A stretch of 64,000 nt of DNA from NCBI GenBank assembly GCA_013180625.2, contig SNVD02013835.1, positions 1 through 64,000 on the forward strand, in the 5' to 3' direction. The DNA comes from Boswellia sacra (lineage: Eukaryota; Streptophyta; Magnoliopsida; Sapindales; Burseraceae). The notes under the pieces are model-generated. The model saw only the letters and a program-made list of their open reading frames with translations, had not been told where the DNA came from and made no database searches. Position 1 is the stretch's first letter. Each line of letters opens with the position of its first letter. A program made the translations under genes and the position numbers. Positions 1-13,548 of this stretch are shown piece after piece.

Positions 1-228
1 CTTGATAGTTATTATTATTGTTGTTATTATTTATTTTACAAGAATCTTGGTATTAAATCTCACTCAAAATATAATTTGGGCGGGGCGGAATTGTTTTATA
101 TTTGTAAGTTACTAAAATAAAAAAGAAATAAATAAATAAAACACAAGGCTTGGTGGTTGGGTGCAATTCTGGAAATTGTTTCCCATTGTCAAACGATATA
201 GGACAGATAAAAGAGGGGGCTTAAGTAG

Positions 229-458
229 GGATGGCAAAACCCTGAGCTGAAGTTGGGGTTTTCGATGCCGCATGCTGAGTCGGGTATTGATATAATGTGG
301 GCATTGAAAGCTGTTGATCAATGTATAATGTGATCGAACTGGTGTTGTTTGCAGTTGAGGAATATGAAAGGTCATGGGAGCAGAACGAGGAGTTAGGTCT
401 GAATGATATGGACACAGCTTCTGCAGATGCAGCCTATAGCTCAATGGATAACGCATAA
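229..458 (+). CDS. 3'-terminal exons of an unrecognised gene (partial, runs off left edge)
   Basis: Two candidate exons, 229-283 and 355-458, are joined by a 71-base intron with GT at 284 and a good acceptor (tgttgtttgcag) ending at 354. The phase is consistent: a single G before the intron plus TT after it gives Val. The last exon encodes about 34 acidic, Ser/Asp/Glu-rich residues containing EEYERSWEQNEELG and ending SSMDNA before TAA at 456-458. The upstream exon reads WQNPELKLGFSMPHAES and has a stop codon just upstream, so it must begin near 229 after 'gtag'. I do not recognise the protein. The case rests on splice signals and composition, and earlier exons would lie left of the window. 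The T-rich stretch after 458 fits a 3' UTR. Confidence 0.38.
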
Positions 459-1501
459 GGAGCAGAGGGACATCTTAGTTTGTGATTTAAAAGATTTTTT
501 TTTAATTATAATTTATGTGAGGCAAAAAGTGTATACAAATTTAATGGTTAGTGTAGTTTTTTTTTTTGTCAAAAAAAGTTGAGTTACTTTGGTATCGGCT
601 GTAGGAGTATGTCATTGTAAAAAATTTCATATTTTAATTGAATGTGTTTCTTATACAATTTTTCTTGTTTTAATGGAATTTCAATTGAATGTGTGTCTTA
701 TTAATACTTGTTTAGGATTAAAGAGGGTAAGTAGGAGTTACTGTTGAATGAAATAGAACTGACTTGTAATAATTTAATGCAGATTCTATAACCTTATGTG
801 AAGAAATTTTAGGTGACTTATGAAAAATAAGAAGCCAAAGAGCTTGGAGGTATCTGGCAGTGAAATTTAGTGAAGAGTACACGAATGAAATTTTGAGTAG
901 TGGAAGTGAAAAAGCCTCTTCTTTGTTTCCGAGAAGGGAAAATTTATAATAATTAATTATGAAATTGAAGGGTGTTTTTTTATTATATAATTTCATAAAG
1001 AGTGAGAATATCTGCATTCAAATAATTGCTTTGTTATTTTCAATAAGTTTTTATTTGAAAACATTCATAAAGTAATTTACTAATAGGTATAAAAAATATT
1101 ATTAAATGAAAGAATATCACTCGTGTACATTCTATCTAAGCACACCAGTCATTATCTGAGTCGTAGCTCTTTTTTTTTTTTTAATATTAAGAGACCAAAA
1201 AGATTAAGCAATCGGAAGACAATGGCCAAAAAAAATTTCTGCGGACCTACTCATTCATATATGGTTTTGTTGGATGAGAAGAATTCAACTTACAGAGTCT
1301 AGACGAAGAAAAACAGTTGCGTTGGAGGAGAAGAATTCGACCTCTAGACTAAGTTATCTTGTTTTCATCCCCATTTAAGTTAGCTTTTGCGTTGCGTTTT
1401 TATATTGATTTTATGGGAAAAAAAGAAGAATTTAAATGTTTGCGTAAGGGAGCTTATATTACATACTGGCTTTCCGTTAAAAACAAAAAAAAAAAAAAAG
1501 A
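459..1501. other. intergenic, no gene seen
   Basis: AT-rich sequence with poly-T and poly-A runs. The first few hundred bases could be the 3' UTR of the gene ending at 458. A short imperfect duplication around gagaagaattc occurs near 1277-1340. I see no coding signal. Confidence 0.5.
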
Positions 1502-1745
1502 AGTAAATTAATACGGGTTTTTCGAGGGTCCAGTACCTGAAACTTAAAGAGTTTTGAGTAATAATACAAGTCTGACTTCTTATTCTGTGAAATAAACGGT
1601 AAATTAATACTGGTACTTTTCAGCGTCCAGCACCTCCAACTTGGAGTGTGAGTAATAAAACAATGCAGCACCATACCGTAAAATACACTTACGGTAAATT
1701 AATACTGGTAGTTTGAGGGTACAGCATCTCAAACTTAAGAGTTAA
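1502..1745. repeat. diverged tandem repeat, about 95-bp unit, three copies
   Basis: The phrase gtaaattaatac(t/g)ggt, followed by 'gagggtccagcacctcaaactt'-like sequence, occurs three times, starting near 1503, 1601 and 1693. The block lies just beyond the 3' end of the gypsy remnant and could belong to its LTR. Confidence 0.6.
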
Positions 1746-1960
1746 GTTTGAGTTCGCAGAGTGATTGAAATATAGGTATTGAAGTAAAGATTAAATTGAT
1801 TTCCTATAAGCTAGAAACTGGACTCTAGTTTAAACTTGGTTTTACTATTGAAAATAATATCAATCTTCCAAAATAATAGCAACAAAAACAGGGGATTAAC
1901 AAAACAGAGAATTGACTTGCTTAATAGAAAATAACGGCTAGCTCTGAATAGGATAGTAAC

Positions 1961-4900
1961 AACTCCCTCTTATTTCAAAGAGCACCCTTGTTCTCAAGGA
2001 TGAGATTAGGATATCGTATCTTCATGGCTTCCTTATCCTCCCAAGAAGTATCATATGGTGATAAGCCACACCAATGAATGAGAACTTAAGCTTTTCGTTT
2101 TCGTACTCAATGATCAAGCACAACTTGTGGAATAGGGACGAGCTAATTTTTTTTATTTAAATGAGGAAGTGAAGTCTGAACAGGCTGGTCACCCTCAATC
2201 TTTTTAAATAGAGACACATGGAAAACTAGAAGAATTTTTGAAGATGGCAAACTCAATTTATATGCAACTTTTCCCATTCTTTGAATAACTTCAATGGCCC
2301 AAAATATCTGGCAGAGAGCTTCAAAATTTTTCTTGTGGCCACTCCCATTTGTCTATACGGTTTCAACCTTAGGTAAACTAAGTCTCCCACGTTAAATTCG
2401 CTATCATGATGATAGGCATCATAAATCTTTTTCATCCTCTCGTCAGCATGCTGGATGTTGTGTTTTGCCTCTTTAAGAACTTGATCACTGACAAATAATT
2501 CTTACTCAACAGCTTCTACTTGAATAGCTCTTGAAACATAAGTTAGCAATCTCAGTGGACTCCTCCAATAAACTACTTCTAAAGGTGTTCTCCGGATGCT
2601 AGATAGCCTGTCAGTGTTGTAAAAGTATTCCGCCCAAGCCAACCATTTATACCACTCTTTTGGTTTTGAGCTAGTAAAGCATCTTAAGTACATTTTCAAG
2701 CGTTTGGTTCACCACTTCACTTTGCCCATCTGTTTGTGGATGGTAACTAGAGCTAAAATTAAAAGAGTTGCTTTGGAGCTGAAAAAGTTCTTTCCAAAAT
2801 GAACTTGTAAACAAAGATTCCCTGTCACACACAATTGTTATAGGAAGACCATGTAATTTAAAAATTGTATCAAGAAATATTTTAGCAACCTCCTTTGCAG
2901 TATATGGATGTATTATAACCATAAAATGAGCATATTTAGATTGCCTGTCAACTACCGCCAGTATAGTGGTTCTTCCATTAGAAGGAGGAAGGTCATCAAC
3001 GAAATCCATAGAGATGTCTACCCATATACTTCTAGGAATTGTGAGTGATTGTAATAACCTAGCTGGCAGTTGGCAGCCTTTGCTCCATTTTGTTTCTTTG
3101 ACACACATCGCAACTATGTATAAAATCTTTTATTTGCCTTCTCATTCGGCTCCAATAAAAATTAGCTCGCCCTTTGTAGCGTTTTCTCATAACCTTCGTG
3201 AGTGCTTTCATGAATTTCTTTGACAATTTGTTTGGTGAGCTGAGAATCTTTAGCTAAGGGCAGTTGGTCTTTGAACATGATGACCCTTCTAGTAATTTCC
3301 ATGGCCTTACTGATTCCTCTTTTTCAAATTTTTCTTTAATTTCTTGCAATGTTGGATTGATCTGTACTTCATCCTTGAGTGCTTCTAACTACCTTGGTAT
3401 TGGACTGGAAAATGCATGAAGCTGTCCTTTATTATTTTGCTCTTCTTATCTTCTTGATAAGGTATTTGCTACTTGGTTATATCTTCATTTTTTATATTCC
3501 ACAATTAAGTCAAACCCCATCAATTTATACAACCAACGTTGTTGTGCCATTGTTGCGATTCTTTAAGCCCACAAGAGTTTGAGGCTTTGATGATCAGTTC
3601 TTACTATAAATTGCCTTCCCAAGAGATAATGTGTTCACTTTTGAATTGCCAAAACCTATGGAAGGATCTCTTTCTCACAGGTTGAAAATAGAAAATGTTT
3701 ACTATGTAACACATGATTGAAAAATGCAATAGGGCGCTCCTGCAATAAAATTGCACCAACACCAAATCTAGAAGCACCACATTCGACTATAAATTTTTTT
3801 AGAAAAATCAAGAATAGCAAGTACTGGAGATTGTCAAATGCTTCTTCGGCGAGCGGACTCCATTGAAAAGCATTCTGCTTTAACATTTATGTAAGAGGGG
3901 CTGCAATCTTTCCATAATGTTGCATAAATTTTCTATAATATGTTGTCAATCCAAGGAATCCTCTTATAGCGTTAATAGTCTTTGGCTTAGGCTCCGAAAG
4001 CATTGGTTCCACTTTAGTTGGTTCTATTGCTACTCCTTGTCGTGTGCCGACATGACCCAAACAATTAACCTCCGTTTGCCCAAATTAAAACTTCTCAATT
4101 TTTACATGCAACCAATGATTTCTCAGTGTAGTTAAAACAATTGTAAAATGTTTCAAATGATCACTCCAACTATTTTTTTCAATACCTCGTTCATGAGTAC
4201 TTGGAAAGTAGCAAGGAGCGTGAGGGAACCTAAAGGGCATTACTAGAACTACGTAATAACTTTGATGGGTTCAAAATGTTATTTTCTTCACATCTTTTAG
4301 ATTCACCTTTATTTGACAATAGCCTGAACGCCTGAATGTAAATCTAGCTTGAAAAAGTATTACACACCTATCAACTCATCTAAAAATTCATTCATAACAG
4401 GTATAGGGAACTGGCCTATACATACACCATGTTCTTGTTTTTTCATTAATAATACTGGAGATGAGAAGAGATATTGCTTGGACGAATTATACCTGACTGA
4501 AGCATCTCTGCTACTAAACTTTCAATTTCATTTTTTTGGAAATGGTGGTAACGGTAAGGTCTTACGGTTTTGGGCATATGCCCAAGTTCTAAAAGGATGC
4601 AATGATCACACTTTTTAGGGGGTGGATGTCCCGTAGGTGCAGCCAAAACATCTTCAAAATTGACCAAGTTGTTGCCGAACTTGATGAGGTATAATTTTAG
4701 GATGCTTTACCCCATTTTCTGGAGCAACAATTGCAACATGAGTCTTGTTTCTTCTTGGCAACCTTAGCCATTGCCAAGGCATTTATCGCTTTATTTTTTA
4801 AGCCTTAAAATTGTTATGACGCTATCTTCAACATGGAAGCTCATTGAATGCATAGCAAAATCCCATTGAATAAGATCTAATCTCATAAGACATTAAGCTT

Positions 4901-5765
4901 AGAAAACTATATCGTATCCTTGTAATAGCAATATAAATAAATCAGTCACTATAGGCACTTGTAGCCATAACTCCACATACTTACACTTGGGCTTGTCAAC
5001 TTATCTCCAGAAACAACTATAACCTCTAGCTCACCTTGGGTTTTTGGTAGCAAACCCACCTTATGAGCTGTGTCAAAACTAATAAAATTGTGCGTACTCC
5101 CAGAGTCTAGAAGCACTGCAAGAGGATGATACTTAAGACTACCCTGCAGCCACATGGTCCTTGGCATCTTTAACCTAGCTATAGCATGTAGTGATATTTC
5201 CGAGACCTTGTCATCAACTGTTCTTTCAATCCCCGTTTTTACCTCTTTGTCAGCTTCTTCCCAACTTGCCCGAGTCATAAAAAGCTTTCTGCATACATGC
5301 CCAAGTCCATATTTATTATTGCAATGGAAGCATACTCATCTTTTTCACCTTTCAGTTAACTCCCTTGGTGTCATCTTCTTAATTGCTGGTGGCGGAACAG
5401 GATTCATTCTAGTTTGAGTAGTTGGTCGAACTCGAGAAGTTGGAGTGTTTCTCCTGTGTGCCATATCTCTTGCTTCATATAATCTTGCAAGTCCGATGGC
5501 TGATCAACTTGAGCATCCGTTCAAACAGGTTCTAGCAAGTCGCTAATGAAACAACCCACTTATCTAGATTGAAGAAGTGATCTTGCCTTGGCTAGCAGAG
5601 ACACAAATTTAGTTTGATAATCACGAATCGACCTTCCCTGTTTCAATTTGGTTAGTTAGCCAACATAATCAATAAATTGATTAGGACCAAAATTCGTGTA
5701 CAAACCATCTCCAAGTCTTTCCTTATTTACCTTTTATATAGGCTGGGCCATTGATCTTGGGTCAG
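1961..5765 (-). mobile_element. decayed Ty3/gypsy retrotransposon (gag-protease-RT-RNase H-integrase)
   Basis: Read on the minus strand, the domains occur in gypsy order. Gag-like sequence lies at about 5765-5340. A plant-type zinc knuckle (C-x2-C-x7-H-x2-C) lies near 5330-5285. A protease with an LLDSGSTHNF motif lies within 5278-4949. The N-terminal RT region is near 4667-4446, and RNase H sequence is at 3886-3656. The integrase core (3108-2671) keeps DISMDFVDDLP, VCDRES and HPQTDGQSEV, and integrase C-terminal pieces follow at 2699-2502 and 2435-2253. The polyprotein ends at TGA 1977-1975. After it come a purine tract and TGTTAC, a typical 3'-LTR start, at about 1961 reading downward. Frames change repeatedly and stops interrupt them, so it is inactive. 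I could not find the 5' LTR or the far end of the 3' LTR. Confidence 0.88.
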
Positions 5766-5783
5766 CTTATGTGAAATATTCAG

Positions 5784-5962
5784 GATGTGTTTGTTTATAG
5801 ATCCGATATTTTTATTTTTAATTAAATTTAAAAATATGTAATTAATTTTGAATTATTTTAAATTTTGAAAAAAATATGTGGTTAAGATTGAATATAAATT
5901 ACATTGAAAAATATGCAGTACAAAAAATAGGATTTGAACAGAGCCTCAGTTTCTTCGTGTTC
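5784..5962. repeat. AT-rich MITE-like repeat, family 2, copy 1
   Basis: It begins ggatgtgtttgttt and contains 'aaattttgaaaaaaatatgtgg' followed by 'attgaaaaatatgca'. The same order of blocks occurs at 7068-7260, and in reverse orientation at 51721-51898. Exact termini are uncertain. Confidence 0.5.
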
Positions 5963-7067
5963 CTTCGAATTCAGGATTTTATTGCTCAACCAAACATAAT
6001 AATAGTTATCCTAAACCCACTCTTTTTTTCTATTTTTCCTTTTAGCTCTACTTTTCTTTTCCTCCCATTATTCCTTTCCTCAAACCACACATGCACTATA
6101 ATTTTTGCTTTTTAGCTTTGTAAAGGATGTGTGAAATGGTGAACGTAGGAACTAGTGGTTTACAAACTTTTGGCTACGACGAGAAGCAGAAAATGGGCAT
6201 CAATCTTTGTAATCAACTATCAAATTTGAGGGATTAAGATAATTGCAAAAAATTAGTTATAAATTAGATCATATATAAAATCAACTATGGGGCTCAAATA
6301 AAATAAAAAAGATTAGTTTGGGAATATTAAAATGTTTGTAGAGTAAAAATTTCATCTTTAAAATTTAATTAAAAGCATATATACAAAATATTGTTCAGAG
6401 CATTTTTCTGGATGCATGTACTCCAACCTTTTATATATTAATAAAATGTTAAATATTTATAATTACTCCCTCTAACTTTAGTGGATCATTTTAAATATTA
6501 ATTATACGTCAAAGATGTCTAATTACTCCCTCTAAGTTTAGTGGAATAAAGTTATTGATAAACATTTCTAAGTTTTCTAATCAAATCTAACCTAAAGATT
6601 AGTTGTCCATGAAAAAAATATATATTTATTTTTAACATGTTAAAATATACTTTATTCAAACCTTTAGTAATATTTTTAATAGAAAAAATTATATATACAG
6701 CTCATCTACATCTATGATAAATTATTATTTTATTGAATAATCATTTTTAATTCATTCAACGATTTTTTGTCTTTTCAAGTTTTACATAATTAATAGTATG
6801 AGATGACTCTATTTTTCGATCAATAGGAAAAGAAAGAATCGGAATTGATTGATATATGTCTTAAAACAAATGAAATTAAAATAAAAGATAAAACATAAAT
6901 TCCGGATAAAATAAGCCCTCTCAAATATTTTTTGAAGTCATTTCTAATTCGAATTAAGAAATAATAAAATAATATCACTTTTGAATATCTCAGTTGATCA
7001 AAACTCGAAACAATTACCCATTTTCAGTGAATCCCCGTTAAAACTTTTTAGTAGAAGTGAATCTTAG

Positions 7068-7260
7068 GTTGTGTTTGTATGTGCTTTTAGAATTTTTGTT
7101 TTCAAAATCTTAAAAGAATGTATGATTGATTTTAAATTTTTTTAAATTTTGAAAAGTATATATGATTGATATTGACTTAAATATATTGTAAAATATGCAT
7201 TTTCAAAAAACAAAATTCTGAAAATGTTAACAAATATATCTGGTCTTAAACGCTCATTAT
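7068..7260. repeat. AT-rich MITE-like repeat, family 2, copy 2
   Basis: It starts aggttgtgtttgt, carries 'aaattttgaaaagtatatatg' and 'aaatatgcattttcaaaaaac', and so parallels 5784-5962 in the same orientation. The ends are diffuse. Confidence 0.5.
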
Positions 7261-7448
7261 CCAACAATTATATTCATTACATAAGAGCCAAAAATTATAT
7301 ACAAAATTTAATATATATATAATGTATTACTTCGATATTATATACAGTACTTTAACGCAGCAGTACATCAGGAGACATAAAAGTTATAAAAATTTATCTA
7401 AAAATTGTAAATGGACATATATTTATATATTTGATAAATAGTTAACAC

Positions 7449-7470
7449 ATATATATATATATATATATAT
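7449..7470. repeat. (AT)n microsatellite
   Basis: About eleven uninterrupted AT units. Confidence 0.9.
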
Positions 7471-8398
7471 CATTTATCATTTTTTATATAGCTATTCGAA
7501 ACTTTTATGTGAAAACCAGCATTTTTATATCAATTTTCCAACTTTTATATAAATATTTATGATTTTCATAGCCATTGATATACCGAAAGATTAAAGTACC
7601 ATACCCAACTCCGTCAATTGAAGATTTTTATAGCAGAATATTTGGGATCGGTTAATTCATCGGTTTCAAAATCTCTAGTAAGCAATTTTTCTTTTTTAAA
7701 TATTAAACTACTATTTAAAAAAAGAATTCAAAAAAAAAAGAAATTGAAGAAATAATAAAGAACAAATACTAAACCACACAAGGATGATAAAAATAACAAA
7801 AACAAGAAAAGGAAAAAAAACAGTGAAAATACCAATTTGGCCTACAGTAACAGCTCATATATTTGACTATCATTACGGGATATAAAACAAAACATTTTAT
7901 CAATGATTGAGACGATTGAGTTCAAGAATAGGAGAGTAAATTGTGGGAAGAAGCAGCGCATTATTTGTGAGTGATTTCTACATACAAGTAGTATAAGTTT
8001 CTTTGAAAGCCATCTAGAGTCCTGCACACTATCAAACAAATTGAACCATGCAACTGGTGCTCACAGGCCACAAGTTCATGCTACAACCTTTTCTTCATGA
8101 TCATGGCCTCTATTTACCTCAAAAGTCCTCTCCAGTCATGGCAGTCCCATAATGTGAAATAAGTCCTACAACTGATAGCATGAAACTCAAATAACAACAA
8201 TGCGAAGCATTTGGCCTCCAATAGTCAACAGCAGCTGTTCCTGTCGTCTAAGAAAGTGAAAGACTAACCGATTACCATTATGGTCTCAGGAGACTTTCCT
8301 AAAACTAAGCCGTGCAACCAACATGGTAATAGCAGTAGTAATAAGAGTGGCAAATGAAGCATTACCCAGTTTAACACTTAGATGATCACCAATACTTC

Positions 8399-11300
8399 CT
8401 ACTCACACTTGATAGAGCGGTAAATGTGACGAATGAATAACAATGAAGCACGGAAACCCACAGTCCCAAGCATGAGGAAAAAACCATAGCATATACACGC
8501 CATGTACCCGAAGAAAAATGAGGTTTGCATAAATCCTGACATATCTGATCGTGCATGGTAGTAGTACAAGCAGTATGCATATATGAACAAGCCAGTTGAT
8601 CCACCACAAAGGAAAGACCTAGTTGCATAAAAAATACAGTAAGTTTTCACTACATTTAATTAGTAACTGATTCGCGGTATATTAGAAGAAAAAATAAAAA
8701 ATAAAAATAAAAAACCTCAAAACATTTTCATAGCAATCCAATCTTATTAGGTAGAAAGATAATCAGACTCTGTAGGTTATAATCTGCTACCCGATGCACT
8801 TAAGAAATTATCCAACTAAATAGAATAATTCTAAGTAAATTATTTTCCTAAAGCCTAATAAGAACTGTGTTCTGGTTATATTTAAGACCAAAACTACACA
8901 ACCAAGCCTTACAGGACATACATTCCAGTAGAGCTAGAACTCCAGAAGTGTGTCAACAGAAGCTTCTCCGTAACAATACTATCATAATCAACACTACGCT
9001 TTACTTTCGATCTAAAAATCCCAAGTGATTTAAATGTTATAAAACATTAAAGCGTGAAAAGAACATTTATAGCCTTAGCAATACTAATTCCACCTAGAAA
9101 ACTTCCATACACAAGAAACTATTGAACCACTTAAGAATTTGTGACTAGCGATTAGATGCGTAACTCAAGTAATCAGACAATCAGTACAGAAACATGTGAG
9201 AAAAAGTATCACGAGGCAAAAGCAAGCTCTACATGTTTGAGATATCAAGTGCAGACCATGGTACAAGATAAAAAGAATATATGCAAATACACTTGTATAC
9301 ATTAAAATATTATAAACTAAACATACCTCCACCACCACTCGTGGTCTTCTGCAGCTAGCTGAAAATATGTCAATGCCACAGTAATAAAGGCAGTCACTAT
9401 CAAAAGAATGATGAACACTATAAACAGGATGCTGTATATGGTGTAAATCCTGTGACCCCACACACTAGCAAATATGTAGTAAAGCTCAATGTAGATTGCA
9501 CTGAATGGTAAAAATCCTGCCATAGCCATCTGAGGAACAGTTTTACGGTACCAAGACAATGGTGGAATATCTCTAGGATATTTTGTGGTTCGACAAGGAG
9601 CTTGAAACTCAGCTTTGCGATTCTTCCCGGCAATACCACCCACTACCAATAAAGGTGATGTTACTAGAGTCCATATCAGAAAAATCACCATTATTGTTCC
9701 AAAGGGCAATGCTGCAGTGGCATTGTATGCAATTGCAACAGTATTAAGAAAGCAAAATGTGAGAAAAAGTGGTCCACAAAACAGGCTTCCGGTCAATAAC
9801 AAGTTTCTCACCTGTCAAGCCAATATCAACAAGTTGTCAAGTTCAGAAAATCATTTTATGATATACTTTACACTTAATTTGTTAACAAAGTCAGCGCTAG
9901 GACAAGGAATTATTCTACATTTTCCTAACAGTGTATGAGTATCAAGGGGCAATGTACAACCATGCAAAATTCCAGTGAGGCAGAGTTAGAAACAAAATTA
10001 TGAAATTTAACTTCATTATTAGAGGATGCTGTAATATTTTATTTCATATGATGTAAAAAGAATATGATATGACTCCTAGATGCGAAGCTTTGCTCAAGCC
10101 AAGTTCCATATCCACCAGCCAGTAGTATTTTTCAGAGAAACAATAGGTTCTGTCCACCACCACCACCGGAAGGTAAGCATCAGTTTTAATTTTGACATGA
10201 TAATAATATGCTCCCTTTGCATTGAGATTTTTTTGACAAAATATGACATCTTTCAACAGATCTTATTTCTCCTGCACAGAGATGGAATAACATGATAAAG
10301 CCAAAGATATCACTTCCTTGCTTAAGATTTTTCCATTTCCTTCTCCCAACTAAAATAAATCTTAAAAAGCATCATGTTTGAAAGCTCATGAAACATTTAT
10401 ACATGAAAATCGGGCCTCAACAGATTAAAAATATATAAATTTGAGTTATACACAGTACATATAACGTATAGAAAAACAAATAACTTTACTTATTTAGTTA
10501 AGATTCTAAAGATTTAATGCAATCATAATTGAAGACAGGCACCAATAATGAAGTCCAAACGCCCCGGAAGTTGGAGAAAAGAAACAATGATTTAGTAATT
10601 TATACAATGAAGCAACATAACGAGAGAATTGGCAATAAAATACCCAATTTGTTCCTTCTAGGTGGCAATAGAAAGAGGCCGCGGTATAGCCTGCAATCCC
10701 TGATGTAAGTGCATATATGACAACCAGTGCGGTGAATAGAGCCCCTCGGTTATAAGGATAAAAGACGCCAACAAGAGAAAGCATGAAAATAAAGATTGCC
10801 CTGAACATATGCACATAAACAAAAAATCAGATTAGTTAAAGAAACATAAGACAGAAATAAATTGAGCAAACCACTTTGAACAGATCCAACCCAACTGAAT
10901 ACTTACAGTGCAATTAGCTGGGTGCCAGAACCAACAGCTGCTGCAAGCAGAGACTTGTACTTAGGATATCTGAAAACATCACCATGAATGTACTTCCATC
11001 CAGTTTCTTCTTGGTCATCTGCCTCCTCATCATGAGCATATCTATGACAAAGAAAGCACAGACATAAACACCTGAACAAAGGAATTTAATTACATACAAA
11101 ATAAAGGCTTCTTACTTGACAAAATCATTTTTCAAAACTCTCATGAGAATGGTAGCAAGGAAACCAGTTAAAAGGAGAACAGTAACACAGGAATTAATAA
11201 TGGAGAACCAATGAATTTCCAGGTGATGTGGCAGCGAAGAAGAGTGCGAATACTTCTCCATTCTCTTCTCAAAAGGGGTATCAGTTTCCTTCCATCTAGC

Positions 11301-12084
11301 ACTATATATGAAATCCACATCAATTTCCTTGTCCTCACTCAAATCCACAACAGCATTTGGCTCAGATCGAAGACTGATCTCAATAACACGATCCTTATTG
11401 TACAGGATTTCAAACTGAAGATGCTTGAAGAGGTAAAATCTATAGTGGGTAGGGTCAGATTTGCCTGCCTTGTCAATTTTACCCAAGAAACCCCAAATGG
11501 GCAAGTCATCATAATACATTTGAAAGTAGTAGTCCTTTGAAACAGCATCTCTGAACTTTGCAACTTCTTCTTTAGTAAGATGCTTTTTGCAAGCAAGTTC
11601 AGCGTCTTTGTCATTAAGAAATTCGAGCTTGTATGGAGCACTCACTAAGCGGTCACCATTCAAAACCTCGCCAAGAGCTTCCTTTTTATACCTCACAGGA
11701 GCTGGCATTTAAATGCAACATAAACTCACTTGCTGAGTACAGTAAAAACTACACAAATCCAATTCCAAAATCAAATCAAACAAACATCTTTTGCCAATGC
11801 CAAGATAGAAACACAAACCTGATGAACAGAAGGGCAAATCAAAATAGCGGTACGTTTCACTGTCAAAGTTTTACAAACATACCCACATCAGCAAACTCAC
11901 TTAACAGATCCAAAATAAGCTCACATTATAAATAGTAAAAAGAGTACCTGGGATTGTGAAAAGGCCCAACCTTGTTGACGTAGAGAGGAACATCAAAGCC
12001 GACTTTGTAACGATGATCATAGGCGTCTGATCTAACAAGGCTAATTGCAGAGCAGAGAATCAGAATGGCAAGTAAAGATGCCAT
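8399..12084 (-). CDS. transmembrane 9 superfamily member (nonaspanin/EMP70), complete
   Basis: Seven exons: 12084-11948, 11859-11819, 11701-11116, 11041-10907, 10800-10644, 9811-9327 and 8618-8399. All introns are GT-AG, phases close, and the product is 586 aa, the usual family size. Residues 1-19 (MASLLAILILCSAISLVRS) form a signal peptide. The large lumenal domain has the family phrases KKEALGEVLNGDRL and FQMYYDDLPIWGF. The first membrane segment is near residues 223-247, then a cytosolic DEEADDQEETGWK loop, then about eight more hydrophobic helices (FYPYNRGALFTALVVIYALT, GLFIYAYCLYYY). The C terminus is ...RSIKCE, so K-C-E fits the K-x-D/E Golgi-retention motif known from plant EMPs. Nonaspanins act in Golgi/endosome membranes in sorting of membrane proteins. 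The start is fixed by the signal peptide. The tiny 41-base exon 2 encodes most of SETYRYFDLPFCSS. Confidence 0.95.
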
Positions 12085-13229
12085 TTCTTTTCATTCAATC
12101 CAGTTTTTTATGATGATTGAAATACAAGTTGACTACTTAACCAGGAGATGAAGTGAAAAACACTCGTCATAACTCATCACAGGTGGCATATAATTATGAA
12201 GGATAATGACTCCACACTGTCACATCTTGTTTATTTTTAATTGTTCCATTCAACCCCCCGGATCTCGATTCGCTCACACTTCCAACCCTTCAACCACGCC
12301 TCATATTTTAAAATTATAACACCGGAGAATTTCTTGACAACCCCTCATCTTTGGTTGACGTCTCAAGGTAGTGAATTTCCTCACAACTTATATCAAGCCA
12401 GGCCGAGCATGTTTTTTACATCGGAACCCAATTTGAAGTTGCAAAATTTTGCAAGCCAAAATGATTTTGGCCTCTAGAAGAAGAAAAGGAAGGTGGTTCT
12501 AGTTAAAAAACGAGCCTTAACACAAGCATTATTATAACTTTTCGGCATTGATGACAAACTTCTGCTTCCTTCTACCCGAGAAGCAATTCAATAAAGATTT
12601 ATTATTATTGTTATTATAATTTCTTTGTATTCACATGGGGTCTTTGTCTCTTTCAACTACTACACAAACGATTGTTAACGCAAGCATTATTATTCTCTAT
12701 CGAGACTTTCTCTGTCAATAGACTTGTAATTAATTAATAAATTAAAGTCTATTTGATATCATGAGAAATAAAACCAAAATCCATAAAAGGTGGAAGGAAA
12801 CGTATTCTGGACTCTATTTATTTTGGATTTTGCCTTAGAAACAAAGTTTAATTGGATAGCATCACATATTCTCGATAATGTGCAACTTCACTATTTGTTA
12901 TTTAATTCTATTTTGTTTATCATATCATGTAATGTTGATATGCTTTTGGTGCGGTAATTCTATCTTGATATTTTTAGTGTTCCATAATTTGTATAGTTTG
13001 ACTAAAATATGGTTAGCTGAATATTTTATAGTTTTAATATCGTGAGTATGTATTTGTATAAATAGTCTTCTTTCAATTTTTTTATAAGAATTGAAAAGTA
13101 CATCAAGGGTTACAATTTGATGATCTAGAGCATAATATTCATTAAGTGGCCATAATGACATGAGTTAAACCTTTGTGTAAGTATAATCTGTACAGGCATA
13201 AGTTACATGAGTAAAATATGTGTGTTGCA

Positions 13230-13356
13230 ATATTTCGATTGTTTAATGCTTTAATTTTTCTTGTTAACATGCATGCATATAATAATTTAATTTAATATTT
13301 CGATTGTTTAATGCTTTAGGTTTCCTTCTTAACATGCATACATGTAATAATTTTAT
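13230..13356. repeat. 65-bp tandem duplication
   Basis: The sequence atatttcgattgtttaatgc begins at 13230 and again at 13295. In both copies it is followed by a pyrimidine-rich stretch, ttaacatgcat and 'taataattt'. Confidence 0.8.
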
Positions 13357-13548
13357 TTGATTTTTTCATTATTTCTAATTCTCAAATGAGGGGCAAGAAG
13401 TTGATCGAGAGGTATCTCTAACTCTTATCATAAAATCACGTGACTGAATTTATAGATTTTTGATAAAAAGAATAATCTTTTCCTTTGAGAATAGTGTAAA
13501 AATAGAAAGTGTCCAATAGGAATACAAAAATATGACTGAATTAATTCT

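Larger units (their letters stand above)
5963..8398. other. intergenic, AT-rich, with small repeats
   Basis: This lies between the gypsy remnant and the 3' end of the nonaspanin gene. It holds a two-copy short direct repeat (taattactccctctaa, then tttagtgga) near 6459 and 6519, a second family-2 MITE at 7068-7260 and an (AT)n run at 7449-7470. The part from about 7850 to 8398 is probably the 3' UTR and downstream flank of the nonaspanin gene. I see no other gene. Confidence 0.5.

Noticed and set aside
11211..11540. Plus-strand frame of 109 codons
   Set aside because: Antisense shadow of nonaspanin exon 3.
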